64,000 nt of DNA from Deferribacterales bacterium Deferri_01 (GTDB lineage Bacteria > Chrysiogenota > Deferribacteres > Deferribacterales > Geovibrionaceae): positions 124,001 through 188,000 of the forward strand of contig LUZY01000002.1 of assembly GCA_001603805.1 (NCBI GenBank). Direction: 5' to 3'. The notes beneath the pieces were generated by a model. That model was not told where the DNA came from. It did no database searches and was given only the letters and a program-made list of their open reading frames with translations. A program made the position numbers and the translations under genes. This document shows positions 1 to 9,118 of the stretch, in pieces (the stretch's first letter is position 1; each line of letters starts with the position of its first letter).

Positions 1-1
1 T

Positions 2-238
2 CTGGGCGATAAGGTGTTCAGCTTCCCTGTGGAGGAATCGTGGCTTTCCTATGCGGAACTCCGGCTTGTGGAGCGTTCCGCAAAGGAGCTTCTGGAAGAA
101 GTGAATAAAAGGAAGCTGGAACGCATAACGCTCCCCCTGCCCGGCTGCGGGAAAGGGGGATTAAAAAGAGAAGATGTAATCTCTGTTCTGGAAAAAATAT
201 TTGACGACAGATTCGCTATTACTGAAAAGCCTGCCTAA
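2..238 (+). CDS. Macro-domain-like protein, 5'-truncated
   Basis: The reading frame is open to the left edge, so only about 78 C-terminal residues are visible; the GTG at 14 is internal rather than a real start. The visible part reads VFSFPVEESW, then a helix, then LPLPGCGKGGL followed by EDVISVLEKIFDDRF. The Pro-Gly-Cys-Gly-x-Gly-Gly-Leu turn is typical of small macro-like proteins annotated as ADP-ribose-binding or phage-type macro proteins. These bind ADP-ribose-type ligands; the ligand here is an inference. Its stop overlaps the convergent cyclase gene by four bases. The N-terminal part must be read from the adjacent sequence before the family can be fixed. Confidence 0.6.
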   Translation: MGDKVFSFPVEESWLSYAELRLVERSAKELLEEVNKRKLERITLPLPGCGKGGLKREDVISVLEKIFDDRFAITEKPA

Positions 239-843
239 AAAGAAGCAAATGCGCGGACACTGCATCCGTCCGCATCAGCATACTTCAGCGGCAGTGCGGT
301 AAAGTTCACCTCAGAAGGCAGTTGTTCCAGCCCGGCGAGGTTTTCGATAATAAGCATACCGCTGCCTAAGAGAACTCTATGTACCGGCAGGGTGTTATTC
401 CCCACCTCATCAACCGAAATGGAGTCAAGCCCTATTCCTTTCAGCCCCAAACCTGCGGCATATTCCGCTGCATTAAGTGAAAGAACCGGAAATCCCTCAA
501 AGTATTCATCTGTCCCCCACTTGGCGCCCCAGCCTGTGCGGAGAATAATAAACTCAAAACCTTCTGCGGCTTTCAGCATATCGGGTTCAATCACCTTTAC
601 TCCGTGGGGTACGTCAATCACCACAGCTCTTCCTGTGAACTCACCTATGGAGTAGTCCTCAAGCTTTCTGCCATCCCTAAAGACATGATACGGCGCATCC
701 ATGTGCGTTCCTGTGTGGGAAAACATATGGAAAAGTGTCTCTCTGTATCCGTCTATCTCAAGCCTCTCAAGCACGGGCTTTTCTGTACCGGGGTAAACAG
801 GCATATTTTCTGTAATCGTATATGTGAGATCTATGTATTTCAT
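235..843 (-). CDS. Cyclase-family metal hydrolase (kynurenine formamidase-like)
   Basis: A 202-residue protein of the cyclase/arylformamidase family. It carries the metal-binding signature HTGTHMDAPYH at residues 43-53 (His43, His47, Asp49, His53) and the N-terminal DLTYTITENMPVYPG segment usual for the family. Members hydrolyse N-formylkynurenine, isatin or similar amide bonds with a divalent metal. No kynurenine-pathway gene is nearby, so the substrate is unknown. The length matches the family norm of about 200-220 residues. It is divergent from the MscS gene, with about 100 bases between the two starts. Confidence 0.85.
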   Translation of the reverse strand: MKYIDLTYTITENMPVYPGTEKPVLERLEIDGYRETLFHMFSHTGTHMDAPYHVFRDGRKLEDYSIGEFTGRAVVIDVPHGVKVIEPDMLKAAEGFEFIILRTGWGAKWGTDEYFEGFPVLSLNAAEYAAGLGLKGIGLDSISVDEVGNNTLPVHRVLLGSGMLIIENLAGLEQLPSEVNFTALPLKYADADGCSVRAFASF

Positions 844-943
844 TGACTTGACTCCTTATTTCCAATAGCATATATCTTGCGGGAGCATTTCCCCTATTCA
901 CAAAATACCCTATATTCAAAAGACTTTAAAGAGGTATCTCCTG

Positions 944-1744
944 ATGCAGCAGGAATTGATGTGGCGCATTATTACCACGGCGCTTGTATTCATTACAGCC
1001 ATAATTTCACGCATAATTTTTCTAAGATACGTCCAGAAGCATACTTTCCCGAATGCTGATGCAAAAAGACGTGTACTTGTCACCACAAGGAATGTCTTTT
1101 TTCTAACAGTAATCCTCATCGTAAGCATAATCTGGCTTTCCCATATACGTAATATAGCCATCTCCCTTGCCGCTATCGCTGTCGCTGTTGTTATAGCCAC
1201 CAAGGAGCTTCTGCTTTGCTTCCTCGCCGGAATAATAAGAGGCATCAGTCAGCCTTTCAGAATTTCTGACAGAATAGAGATCAACGGACTGCGGGGCGAT
1301 GTTATAGACGTAAATCTCATTAACACCACTCTCCTCGAAATCAGCTCCACCCACCAGTACACAGGGCGAACCATCACCGTTCCCAACAGCCTGTTTATGA
1401 GCAGTCCGGTGGTAAACGAAACCTATCTTGATGAATTTATGCTTCATATTTTCAGCATTCCTCTGAAAACAAATGAGGATATAGAAAAGATCGAGAAAGT
1501 TCTTCTTGATGCAGCAAACGAGGTATGCACCGAATATCTTGAAAGTGCAGTGAAATACATGACCGAGGTCAGTACCAGAGCCGGTCTTGAGGTTCCTTCC
1601 GTTGAGCCCCGCATATCAGTTGAATTTCATGACAGCGAAACCATCAACATGCTCGTCCGTGTTCCTGTGCCTTCACGCAGAAAAGGCCGAATAGAGCAGG
1701 CTATAATACGTCTTTATTTAGCAAAACTTAAGGCAGGTGCTTAA
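944..1744 (+). CDS. MscS-family mechanosensitive channel
   Basis: A 266-residue small-conductance mechanosensitive channel. Three N-terminal hydrophobic segments (about residues 5-27, 48-70 and 73-100) precede the MscS beta domain, where QPFRISDRIEINGLRGDV and the conserved TVPNS motif followed by PVVN are seen. Such channels open under membrane tension in the inner membrane to release solutes on hypo-osmotic shock. The ATG at 944 follows AGAGGT at a good distance. The stop overlaps the end of convergent corA by four bases. The short length fits the minimal MscS type without additional N-terminal helices or a nucleotide-binding domain. Confidence 0.85.
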   Translation: MQQELMWRIITTALVFITAIISRIIFLRYVQKHTFPNADAKRRVLVTTRNVFFLTVILIVSIIWLSHIRNIAISLAAIAVAVVIATKELLLCFLAGIIRGISQPFRISDRIEINGLRGDVIDVNLINTTLLEISSTHQYTGRTITVPNSLFMSSPVVNETYLDEFMLHIFSIPLKTNEDIEKIEKVLLDAANEVCTEYLESAVKYMTEVSTRAGLEVPSVEPRISVEFHDSETINMLVRVPVPSRRKGRIEQAIIRLYLAKLKAGA

Positions 1745-2802
1745 AACCATTTCTTACGCCAGAAGTAAACAAGCATAGCCCCCGCAACGGCAGTCATAAG
1801 CCCTAAAACCGCCGGATAGCCCCATGGCTTTGCAAGTTCCGGCATGTTCTGAAAGTTCATGCCGTAAAGACCTGCGATAAAAGTCAGCGGAATGAATATA
1901 GCGGAAAAAATAGTAAGAACCTTCATCACCTCGTTCATCTGCTGTCCGTTGAGCGAAACATAGAGATTAAACATGTCCGTTGCTGTGGCATGAACCGACT
2001 CCACAATGTCACGCATGTGTTTGTAATGGTCTTCCAAGTCCTTGTAATAAGGAAGAACATCATCGGGTATATCCATATAGTCGCTTACCTTTATGCTGTT
2101 TATTATCTCCATATAACGCCAGAGAGAACGCTTGGCGTGCCCCATCAGCTGTTTGATGCGGTAGATTTCAGCCACGTCAAAATCCTGAAAGTTTTCCTGA
2201 ACAGTCCCTTCGAGGTCTTCCATAATATCAATAATCCGGTTGAGGGTTTCATAGCTGCCGTCACTCAGTGCATCCAGAAGAGCAAAAAGAAGATAAGGTA
2301 CACCGAGCTTGCGGAGCTTGGTATTTTTCTGAGAAAGTCTTTTGAACAGCTTAAGATACATGGGCACAGGTTCAGCGCTGAAGGTTATAACGTAATTCTC
2401 ACCCACGAGAATCTTCGTGTCCGCAATGATGAAGTCCTCTCTGATATGGCTGTACATCAATGACTTAACGACTATAAAAACAAAATTGTCATATTCCTCA
2501 AACTTAAGAGGCTGTGAAGCGTTCTGGATGTCCTCCAGAACGAGGTCATGCACATTCAGTTTGCGCCCTATCTCACGGAGAACACCGTGAATAGCATCGC
2601 CTGTCACATTAAGCCAGTTTATTGTGCCTTCCCGTCCAATCGCCTCGATGCAGGCTTCCACAGTATCGCAGGAGCTATGCTCGAAAACATCTTCGTTGTA
2701 GCTTGTACAGGCGGCTAAAAAGCCAAAATCAGCCGATTCTTCATGGAGTGTACCCGGAGCGGATCCGAGTCTTTTTTCCGGAGTTTTAAAAACTCTCAGC
2801 AT
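1741..2802 (-). CDS. corA: CorA-type Mg2+/Co2+ transporter
   Basis: A 353-residue CorA channel. The large acidic cytoplasmic N-terminal domain is followed near the C-terminus by two membrane helices with the family-defining YGMN loop (YGMNFQNMPE) and a basic RKKWF tail. CorA pentamers mediate magnesium uptake across the inner membrane. The start follows a strong GGAGGT site. It lies 17 bases downstream of an MFS gene on the same strand, so the two may be co-transcribed, although no functional link is known. I see no magnesium riboswitch in the short spacer. Confidence 0.93.
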   Translation of the reverse strand: MLRVFKTPEKRLGSAPGTLHEESADFGFLAACTSYNEDVFEHSSCDTVEACIEAIGREGTINWLNVTGDAIHGVLREIGRKLNVHDLVLEDIQNASQPLKFEEYDNFVFIVVKSLMYSHIREDFIIADTKILVGENYVITFSAEPVPMYLKLFKRLSQKNTKLRKLGVPYLLFALLDALSDGSYETLNRIIDIMEDLEGTVQENFQDFDVAEIYRIKQLMGHAKRSLWRYMEIINSIKVSDYMDIPDDVLPYYKDLEDHYKHMRDIVESVHATATDMFNLYVSLNGQQMNEVMKVLTIFSAIFIPLTFIAGLYGMNFQNMPELAKPWGYPAVLGLMTAVAGAMLVYFWRKKWF

Positions 2803-2819
2803 AAAACCACCTCCAGAAC

Positions 2820-4193
2820 TTATTTAAGGGTATTTCTGCCTGCAAGTGACATAACCGCTCCAGCGGCGCAGATAAGTGAAAACAATATGAAAGCCATGCG
2901 TAAAGCGGTTATTAATCCTTCTTCGCTCATTGTCTCTATTTTAGCAGACCCTGCAAACATATTCAGTATTATAACGGATACTGCGATGCTGAATGTCTGT
3001 CCCATAAGCCTCATGGTCGAAAGGGTGGAAGAGGCAAAGCCGTAGTCCTTCTTCTCCACTGAATTCATGATCACAGTATTATTCGGAGTCGAAAACAGAC
3101 CCAGCCCCAGCCCAAGAATAAACAGCATGATCGAAACCTGATAAAGCTCCGCCCTGCCGGTCATAAAAGCCATTGAAACAAGAACAAGGGCAATTATAAG
3201 CATTCCGCCAAAGGCAAGGTTCTTCGGGTTTGATTTATCAGCCATCCTCCCGGCAAACGGCGTAACAGCAGCCATGGCAAGGGGTTGAGCCAGCATGACA
3301 AATCCCGCCTTTTCGGATGTTAATCCGTAATTAAGCTGCAACTCCATACTCACAAGAAACAAAACACCTGATGTGGCACAGTAATTCAGCATAGATGCGC
3401 TGTTTGCAAAGCCAAAGGTCCGGTTGCCGAAAAACAGACGCACATTTATCAGAGGATCTTTCTGATTGTATTCGTAAACAGTCATAACCACCATGACTAT
3501 AAGCCCCAAAACAAAAGCGGAATATCCCCGTACATCAGGGACTGATAGTCCGCCGAATATCAGCAGAACCATAAGCATGAACAACAGCATACCTCTGTAG
3601 TCGCTCACTTTTCCTTCACGCCCCTTTACTGGCTGAAGTGTTGCAAACGAATACACCGCAACAAGCGCCGCAAGAACCCATGTTACATGAAGGATGCTCC
3701 GCCAGCCGTAAAGCTCATTAAGAAAACCGCCGATAACAGGTCCCACCGATAATCCTGTATATACTGTAAACGTTACCCAGCCTATAGCACGCCCACGTTC
3801 TTCCGGCGGATACACGCAGGAGATAAGCGCCATTCCGCTGCAGTAAATAAGAGCTGACGCAGAGCCCTGCAAAAATCTGAAAACTATCAGAAACTCGCCG
3901 GAAGGTGCGAACCCGCACGCAAGAGTAGCAGCGGCAAAAGATGCCATACCTGCTTTAAACACAGCAGGATAACCAAGATAATCAGCAAATCTGCCCGCAG
4001 GCATCAGAAGAATGGCACTCGCCAGAACAAAGCCGGAAATTACCCAGCCCGTCATTGTGACGCTCATCTGTAAATTAAGCGCAATAACCGGCACAGCGAC
4101 AACCATTGCGCTTCCCATAAACCCTGTTAGGAAATAACCCGCCATGACGGCAAAAAGTGTATATTTTCTGTCTTTAATACCCAATTCATTCAC
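2820..4193 (-). CDS. MFS transporter (multidrug/DHA-type)
   Basis: A 457-residue integral membrane protein with a hydrophobic helix pattern along its full length, compatible with 14 segments as in DHA2-type drug:H+ antiporters. It shows the MFS motif-A region (GRFADYLGYPAVFKAG, after helix 2) and a second half carrying PFAGRMADKSNPK. It probably exports toxic compounds across the inner membrane; the substrate cannot be read from the sequence. The ATG follows AAGGTGA closely. It probably leads a two-gene transcript with corA. Confidence 0.85.
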   Translation of the reverse strand: MNELGIKDRKYTLFAVMAGYFLTGFMGSAMVVAVPVIALNLQMSVTMTGWVISGFVLASAILLMPAGRFADYLGYPAVFKAGMASFAAATLACGFAPSGEFLIVFRFLQGSASALIYCSGMALISCVYPPEERGRAIGWVTFTVYTGLSVGPVIGGFLNELYGWRSILHVTWVLAALVAVYSFATLQPVKGREGKVSDYRGMLLFMLMVLLIFGGLSVPDVRGYSAFVLGLIVMVVMTVYEYNQKDPLINVRLFFGNRTFGFANSASMLNYCATSGVLFLVSMELQLNYGLTSEKAGFVMLAQPLAMAAVTPFAGRMADKSNPKNLAFGGMLIIALVLVSMAFMTGRAELYQVSIMLFILGLGLGLFSTPNNTVIMNSVEKKDYGFASSTLSTMRLMGQTFSIAVSVIILNMFAGSAKIETMSEEGLITALRMAFILFSLICAAGAVMSLAGRNTLK

Positions 4194-4307
4194 CTTAAAA
4201 GATTTTTAATTATAACTCATAGCACTTAAAATATCACCCCTGCATTTTTCTTTTGCCAAAAAACAGTAAAAGAGCTATTTTTTTCTGCGGAAAAACTGGA
4301 GATCTCT

Positions 4308-5663
4308 TTGAGAAAAGTTCAGATATTTGTCCTCTCACACAAGTTTAATAAAAACAGCATAGCCGCCCTAACCGGAGCATTGCAGATTTTTCCTGAAACA
4401 GCGGAGATTGAGCCTCTTGTTATGTGGGACAGAGATGCTGTGGCATCTGCTGCTGCAAAAGCGGCGGAGGATGGCTTTGTCCCTGTCATATGTTTTTCCT
4501 TCACCACGCTCCATTTCCTTGACACGGTAAAAGATCTTCTTTTCCTCAAAAAAACTCTTAACAACCTGCCGCTGCGTCCTCTGTATGTTGCAGGCGGGGC
4601 TCACCCAAGCGGTTCAGCCGAGGAAACTCTGAAATGCGGATTTGACTACATTGTAAAAGGAGAAGGGGAATATTCCTTCCCTGCCATGATAACAGCAGTA
4701 ATGCGGGAGGAAGATCCGGCTTCCATAAAAGGGGTTTGCACACTGGCAGACGGCAAGCTTGTTTCAAAGGGGCGCAGCGATGCTGTAAACCTCGATGATT
4801 ACCCTCCATTCCCTATGCGCCTTACCAAGTTCAGCTATATAGAAATCACCAGAGGATGCCCCGTTGCATGCAAATACTGTCAGACAAGCTATATTCAGGG
4901 CGCACGCTACAGGCACAGATCTCCTGAAAAAGTTCTGGAATATGCAGAAAGGCTTGTGTCTCTCGGCGTGAAAGACATACGCTTCATCACCCCTGACTGC
5001 CTCTCCTACGGCAGTAAAACCGTTGGTAAACCGAATATAATGTTCATAGAAAAATTCCTGAACGATCTGAAAAAATGCGCAGGGGAAAGCAGCATACACT
5101 TCGGCTCATTCCCTTCGGAAGTTTTTCCATCTTCGGTAACAGAAGAGGCAATGGAGCTTCTGGCGGCTTATGTATCAAACAACAACATAGTTATAGGTGC
5201 GCAGACAGGCAGTGACAGGCTGTTAAAGCACTTAGGGCGCTCCCACACTGTTGATGACGTAAGAAAGGCTGTGGGACTTATTTTAAAAAAAGGATTCGGT
5301 GCTAACGTTGACTTCATGTTCGGGCTGCCGGGAGAAACCGAAGAGGACGAAGAGGAAAACATCCGCTTCATGACAGAGCTTTGGACAATGGGCGCAAAGG
5401 TTCACAGCCACACATTTATGCCGCTGGCGGGAACACCTTTCGGCAGCCTCCCCCCTGTGGTTGTGCCTCCCAAAACGGCTAAACTTCTTGAAAAGCTGGC
5501 AGGATACGGAATTCAGTACGGTTCATGGAAGGCGCAGATGGAAAAGTCCAACCGCCTGGCTGTTTTCAGAAAAGTTTTTGCGGAAACAAATGATACGGAA
5601 AGGGCGGTTACAGAGTCCGATAACTACTCTGCACCGCCCCTCCAGAGGTGTAGCCTTTTATAA
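4308..5663 (+). CDS. B12-binding domain / radical SAM protein
   Basis: A 451-residue protein. About residues 40-140 form a Rossmann-like cobalamin-binding domain without the classic DxHxxG site (LYVAGGAHPSG, FDYIVKGEGE). It is followed by a radical SAM core whose cluster cysteines are in TRGCPVACKYC (CX3CX2C) and by GADVDFMFGLPGE-like strands (here GANVDFMFGLPGE). It looks like the B12-binding/radical SAM family described as TIGR04013; the reaction is unknown. The start is TTG at 4308, preceded by GGAG at a suitable distance. The gene stands alone between oppositely oriented genes. Confidence 0.8.
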   Translation: MRKVQIFVLSHKFNKNSIAALTGALQIFPETAEIEPLVMWDRDAVASAAAKAAEDGFVPVICFSFTTLHFLDTVKDLLFLKKTLNNLPLRPLYVAGGAHPSGSAEETLKCGFDYIVKGEGEYSFPAMITAVMREEDPASIKGVCTLADGKLVSKGRSDAVNLDDYPPFPMRLTKFSYIEITRGCPVACKYCQTSYIQGARYRHRSPEKVLEYAERLVSLGVKDIRFITPDCLSYGSKTVGKPNIMFIEKFLNDLKKCAGESSIHFGSFPSEVFPSSVTEEAMELLAAYVSNNNIVIGAQTGSDRLLKHLGRSHTVDDVRKAVGLILKKGFGANVDFMFGLPGETEEDEEENIRFMTELWTMGAKVHSHTFMPLAGTPFGSLPPVVVPPKTAKLLEKLAGYGIQYGSWKAQMEKSNRLAVFRKVFAETNDTERAVTESDNYSAPPLQRCSLL

Positions 5664-5667
5664 TTCA

Positions 5668-6225
5668 TTAAAGCCCCAGGTCGTCTGAAATTTCGGAAAG
5701 TGCGTTTATGACAAAGCCGATATGCCCGTCAGCATCTATCCCAAGCTCTTCAATGCCCTTGGCGATGTCTTCTCTGTTTACTGCCCTTGCGAAGCTTTTA
5801 TCTTTAAGCTTCTTTTTAACACTCTTTACTTCAACATTTGCGATCTTCCTGTCGGGGCGGACATATGCACAGGCAAGAAGAAAGCCGCAAAGCTCATCCA
5901 CTGCAAAAAGAGTTTTCTCCATAGGGGTTTCACGCTTTACGCCTGTGTGTTCCCCGTGGCTCATCACCGCACGGATAATATCATCCGCCCAGCCTCTTTC
6001 CTTTAGTATCTCACACCCTCTGAACGGATGATCCTCAAGGGTCGGGTAGAGTTCATAGTCAAAGTCGTGAACCAGCCCCGTTATTCCCCATTTTTCCTCA
6101 TCACCGCCAAGCTTGCGGGCATATGCCCTCATTGCCTGCTCAACGGACAGAGCGTGCTTCAGCAAAGAGTCCGACTTGGTGTACTCCGTCAGAAGCGCAT
6201 AGGCATTTTCTCTGTTCTGCTCCAT
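5668..6225 (-). CDS. HD-domain phosphohydrolase
   Basis: About 185 residues starting at the ATG at 6225, which has GAGG seven bases upstream; an in-frame ATG at 6267 has no such site. The HD-domain residues are visible: H in LKHALSVEQ, the HD pair in TGLVHDFDYE, and later H in DHPFRGCEIL and MSHGEHTG. The helical pattern is that of single-domain HDIG proteins often annotated as HAD- or HD-superfamily hydrolases. It probably hydrolyses a phosphoester or nucleotide in the cytoplasm; the substrate is unknown. It ends five bases from the convergent radical SAM gene. Confidence 0.75.
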   Translation of the reverse strand: MEQNRENAYALLTEYTKSDSLLKHALSVEQAMRAYARKLGGDEEKWGITGLVHDFDYELYPTLEDHPFRGCEILKERGWADDIIRAVMSHGEHTGVKRETPMEKTLFAVDELCGFLLACAYVRPDRKIANVEVKSVKKKLKDKSFARAVNREDIAKGIEELGIDADGHIGFVINALSEISDDLGL

Positions 6226-6571
6226 TTTCTGCCTCACTATATCAGATAAAGCAAATTTTAAACCCATATGGAGCTTTCGGCAACTGTGTTATCGTTTTCA
6301 AACATGCAATGTTTTTGTTATTATCAAGAAAACCAAACATACCTATAAGAAATCTTGATAACTAAACAATGGATACCATTGTATTTTCAGCGGATCAACA
6401 TTTATTTTCAGCTTATTAACAAATGTGATTTTTCAAAACACTTTGTCAGATAATTCAAAAATAAAAAAAGCCCGCTTTGACGGGATCTTGTGTGAATACT
6501 ATATGAACATAAAAAATTAACTTTTTTCTTAGTATATTAATCAAATAATACTGTTGCCGGGTGCGTAATGC
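6226..6571. other. AT-rich intergenic region
   Basis: About 345 bases, strongly AT-rich, with no credible gene. The only structure seen is a short hairpin near 6469-6483 (CCCG, six-base loop, CGGG) flanked by an A-run on the + strand. Read on the - strand it gives a small stem followed by a T-run and could terminate the methyltransferase transcript. The rest probably holds the promoter for the HD protein. Confidence 0.5.
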
Positions 6572-7183
6572 TTATTTTTCAGCACAGAGAAGAAAAACAG
6601 CGTAGTTATTGACCTCTCCGTCACGCTCCTTAGCCGTATGGGCTGCAGTTTCAACAGAAATATTTATGAAACCGCATTCTTCAGCCGCTTTTTTTATCTC
6701 CGCCTTATCAAATCCTGAATGATGTACTCCTGCTCCGTGGTCGTGGAAGCTCCCGTCCTCTGACTCAAGATCAGCCGCACAGAGGTGACCGCCTTTTTTG
6801 AGAGCCGCATATGCTTTACGGAAAAATACACCTATGTCCTCAAGGTGATGAAGCATCATTCCGGTGGTAATCAGGTCATAGTTTTCCGAAGGCAGTTCAT
6901 CAGACACAACATCAAACTTCAGGGTTTCAACATTTATTCCTGCCTGTTCTGCCTTTTCTTTAAGAGTTTCCAGCATCCCCTGAGAGCTGTCCGCACCGGT
7001 CAGCTTTCCTGCCCAGCCATGAAACTTCAGCAGAATCAAGCCTGTGCCAGTGCCGACATCAAGAACGGACATATATCTGTTAACATTAACTTTCTTCATA
7101 ATGGCAGATGTTATATCCTCTGCCAGTTTCACTCTGCGTTCCTTTGCATCCCATGTGGGTGCGGCTTTGTCAAATTTATTCAT
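6572..7183 (-). CDS. Class I SAM-dependent methyltransferase
   Basis: About 203 residues from the ATG at 7183, which follows GGTGG; the open frame extends further but lacks a ribosome-binding site. It has the Rossmann methyltransferase motifs: VLDVGTGTGLILL (SAM binding), TGADSSQGML, the YDLITTGMMLHHLED strand, then a Lys-Lys-Gly-Gly-His turn typical of ubiquinone/menaquinone-type and other small-molecule methyltransferases. The N-terminus MNKFDKAAPTWD is characteristic of stand-alone metabolite methyltransferases. Substrate unknown. Confidence 0.85.
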   Translation of the reverse strand: MNKFDKAAPTWDAKERRVKLAEDITSAIMKKVNVNRYMSVLDVGTGTGLILLKFHGWAGKLTGADSSQGMLETLKEKAEQAGINVETLKFDVVSDELPSENYDLITTGMMLHHLEDIGVFFRKAYAALKKGGHLCAADLESEDGSFHDHGAGVHHSGFDKAEIKKAAEECGFINISVETAAHTAKERDGEVNNYAVFLLCAEK

Positions 7184-7371
7184 AATCCACCCGTGTTTAA
7201 TATTAAGTTTAATATGTTTTAGCATACAAACACCAAAAATGCACATTCCATGTCTTAAAGGATATATTTCACAGCAAATTACTTAACAACTGCTTGACAG
7301 GCGTTCATTTCAGATGTATCCTTGACTTAAATTCATAACATCATTCTATTAATATTTCAGGTTTTACAGCA

Positions 7372-7734
7372 ATGACTTTTAAAAAAATGACCACTAAACT
7401 GCATGATAAGCTTCTTGACGGTATTCATTTCCACACTACGGAACATGAACCGGAGACCCCGTTTTTCGATGCGGATAATATAAGAAAACTTCTTGATAAG
7501 GCAAGAACTTACGGCATTGATATTTTAGGAATAGAATGCTGGACAAGCAACCGGATGGACTATTTCACCACAGTCTGCCGTGATATTTATATGGCTACCC
7601 ACAAAATACCGGAAAATCTCTGGGCGGACAAAGCCCTCACCGAAATCATGGACGAATACGGCGAAAAAGTGCTGGAAAAATTCCCCGATGACAAACCGCT
7701 GTTTTCAATTGAGTTCACCGGAACAGGGGAGTGA
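7372..7734 (+). CDS. Hypothetical protein, 120 aa
   Basis: I do not recognise this family. The product is about 120 residues, or 115 if the second ATG at 7387 is used; soluble and acidic with no signal peptide or membrane segment. It begins with a basic stretch and continues with FFDADNIRKLLDKARTYGIDILGIECW, which suggests a helix then a strand. Two cysteines and several tryptophans occur in the middle (IECWTSNRMDY, VCRDIYM). Codon use resembles the neighbours, so it is probably real. It converges on the HD-GYP gene with a six-base gap. Confidence 0.6.
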   Translation: MTFKKMTTKLHDKLLDGIHFHTTEHEPETPFFDADNIRKLLDKARTYGIDILGIECWTSNRMDYFTTVCRDIYMATHKIPENLWADKALTEIMDEYGEKVLEKFPDDKPLFSIEFTGTGE

Positions 7735-7740
7735 CGTTCC

Positions 7741-9063
7741 TCACTCCTCAAGGTAAAGCTCGATCCCCTTGTTCTGCATACTGTCCAGAAAGTTATTGAA
7801 TGATTCCGCAGCGGCGCTCTGTGCTTTGTCCCGTTCGGTGTTTATCAGTTGGTAGTTATCCTTCAGAACCCCCACAACACGGGCATCTATCTTGTTTTTC
7901 CGCACAAGCTCGTCAAGAACGCTGATAACCCCTTCTTTGTCCATACCTGCTCTGTACGGTCTGTCTTCAGTGAGTGCGGTAAAAATGTCCGAAACCGCCA
8001 TGATCCGGCAGCCAAGGTCAAGCCTGTCCCCTTTTACATGAAAGGGATAGCCGTTGCCGTCAAGGGTCTCATGATGAAATGATGCCCACTCCTTGATATT
8101 GTCAAAGATCTCGAAGCAGTTAAGGGCGTAATAGGTGTAATAGGTGTGCTTTTTGATCATCCTCTGCTCGCTCACATTCAACGACCCGTTTTTATAAAGA
8201 ACATCCGGCAGAACGGCAAGCTTACCCAAGTCATGCAGGTATCCGGCTATCTCCATATTACGGATCGACTCGGCGTCCATTCCGCACATTTCCGCAAGGA
8301 TAGAGGCAGATTTTGCCACACCCGCTGAATGGGTGGATGTAAAGCTGCATCTGAAGTCAATAATCCGGCTGATCAGCTTTGAGATTTCAAGGATTTCCCC
8401 TGAACCAAGAACCAGAGTGTTAAAACGGTAGTCACGCTTAATAAGCCTGTATTTATCCGGTTCTTCAAGATTAAACCAGAAGGACTCCTTCTCTGCTATG
8501 TGCATAAAAGCGTCAACATGAGACGGCTTAAACCACCTGCCCTTCATGGACGCTATCTTTTCCATCACCACAGCTTTCTGCTCAAGTGCGCTTTTGTTTC
8601 TGTCGGTCATAATATCCACTCTGTCGGCAAGGTGGATTATCAGTGCGCCTTCCGGCAGCTTTGATCCCAAGTCGTACGAGGCTTTGCCATGGTTCCATTT
8701 TTCATGATGATAGCGGATCATCTGTGATATGTTGCCGAAGCAGTTCTGATTTTTAAAAAGCAGGTGTCCCACATAGCCGTGACCGTACTCATGCCCGGCA
8801 AATTCGGGATTGGCAAGCTCCTTAAACTCTTTTTCCGCAACGACACCTATGTCGTGTAAAGCGGCAGCGGCAACTACGTCATTAACATCCGTTTCCGGCA
8901 GTCCGCATTCCCTTGCTATCACGCCTGCGATAAATGCAACCCTTTGGTGGTGGCTGTTTATGAAAGGATTCACCAGATCCACAACTCTTGAGAGCCCCAT
9001 AACCAAATCAAGGCGTGAAATCACATAGGAAGTTATGTATTCTCCGTAGTTTTTGCTTTTCAT
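7741..9063 (-). CDS. HD-GYP protein with an additional N-terminal HD domain
   Basis: About 440 residues, starting at one of two adjacent ATGs (9066/9063) behind AAGAAGG. The N-terminal half contains a complete-looking HD domain (SHHQRVAFIAG, AAALHDIG, GHGYVGH, IRYHHEKWN). The C-terminal half contains a second HD domain of HD-GYP type (THSAGVAKSA, LHDLGKL, FHHETLDGNGYP). HD-GYP domains degrade cyclic di-GMP to pGpG or GMP using two or three metals. Both halves keep the metal-binding His/Asp pattern, so both may be active. There is no receiver or membrane segment; input must come through partner proteins or ligand binding. Confidence 0.85.
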   Translation of the reverse strand: MKSKNYGEYITSYVISRLDLVMGLSRVVDLVNPFINSHHQRVAFIAGVIARECGLPETDVNDVVAAAALHDIGVVAEKEFKELANPEFAGHEYGHGYVGHLLFKNQNCFGNISQMIRYHHEKWNHGKASYDLGSKLPEGALIIHLADRVDIMTDRNKSALEQKAVVMEKIASMKGRWFKPSHVDAFMHIAEKESFWFNLEEPDKYRLIKRDYRFNTLVLGSGEILEISKLISRIIDFRCSFTSTHSAGVAKSASILAEMCGMDAESIRNMEIAGYLHDLGKLAVLPDVLYKNGSLNVSEQRMIKKHTYYTYYALNCFEIFDNIKEWASFHHETLDGNGYPFHVKGDRLDLGCRIMAVSDIFTALTEDRPYRAGMDKEGVISVLDELVRKNKIDARVVGVLKDNYQLINTERDKAQSAAAESFNNFLDSMQNKGIELYLEE

Positions 9064-9118
9064 CATCTGACCTTCTTTAAGCAACATAGCAACACCGTTA
9101 TTCAGAATTTAAAAAAAA

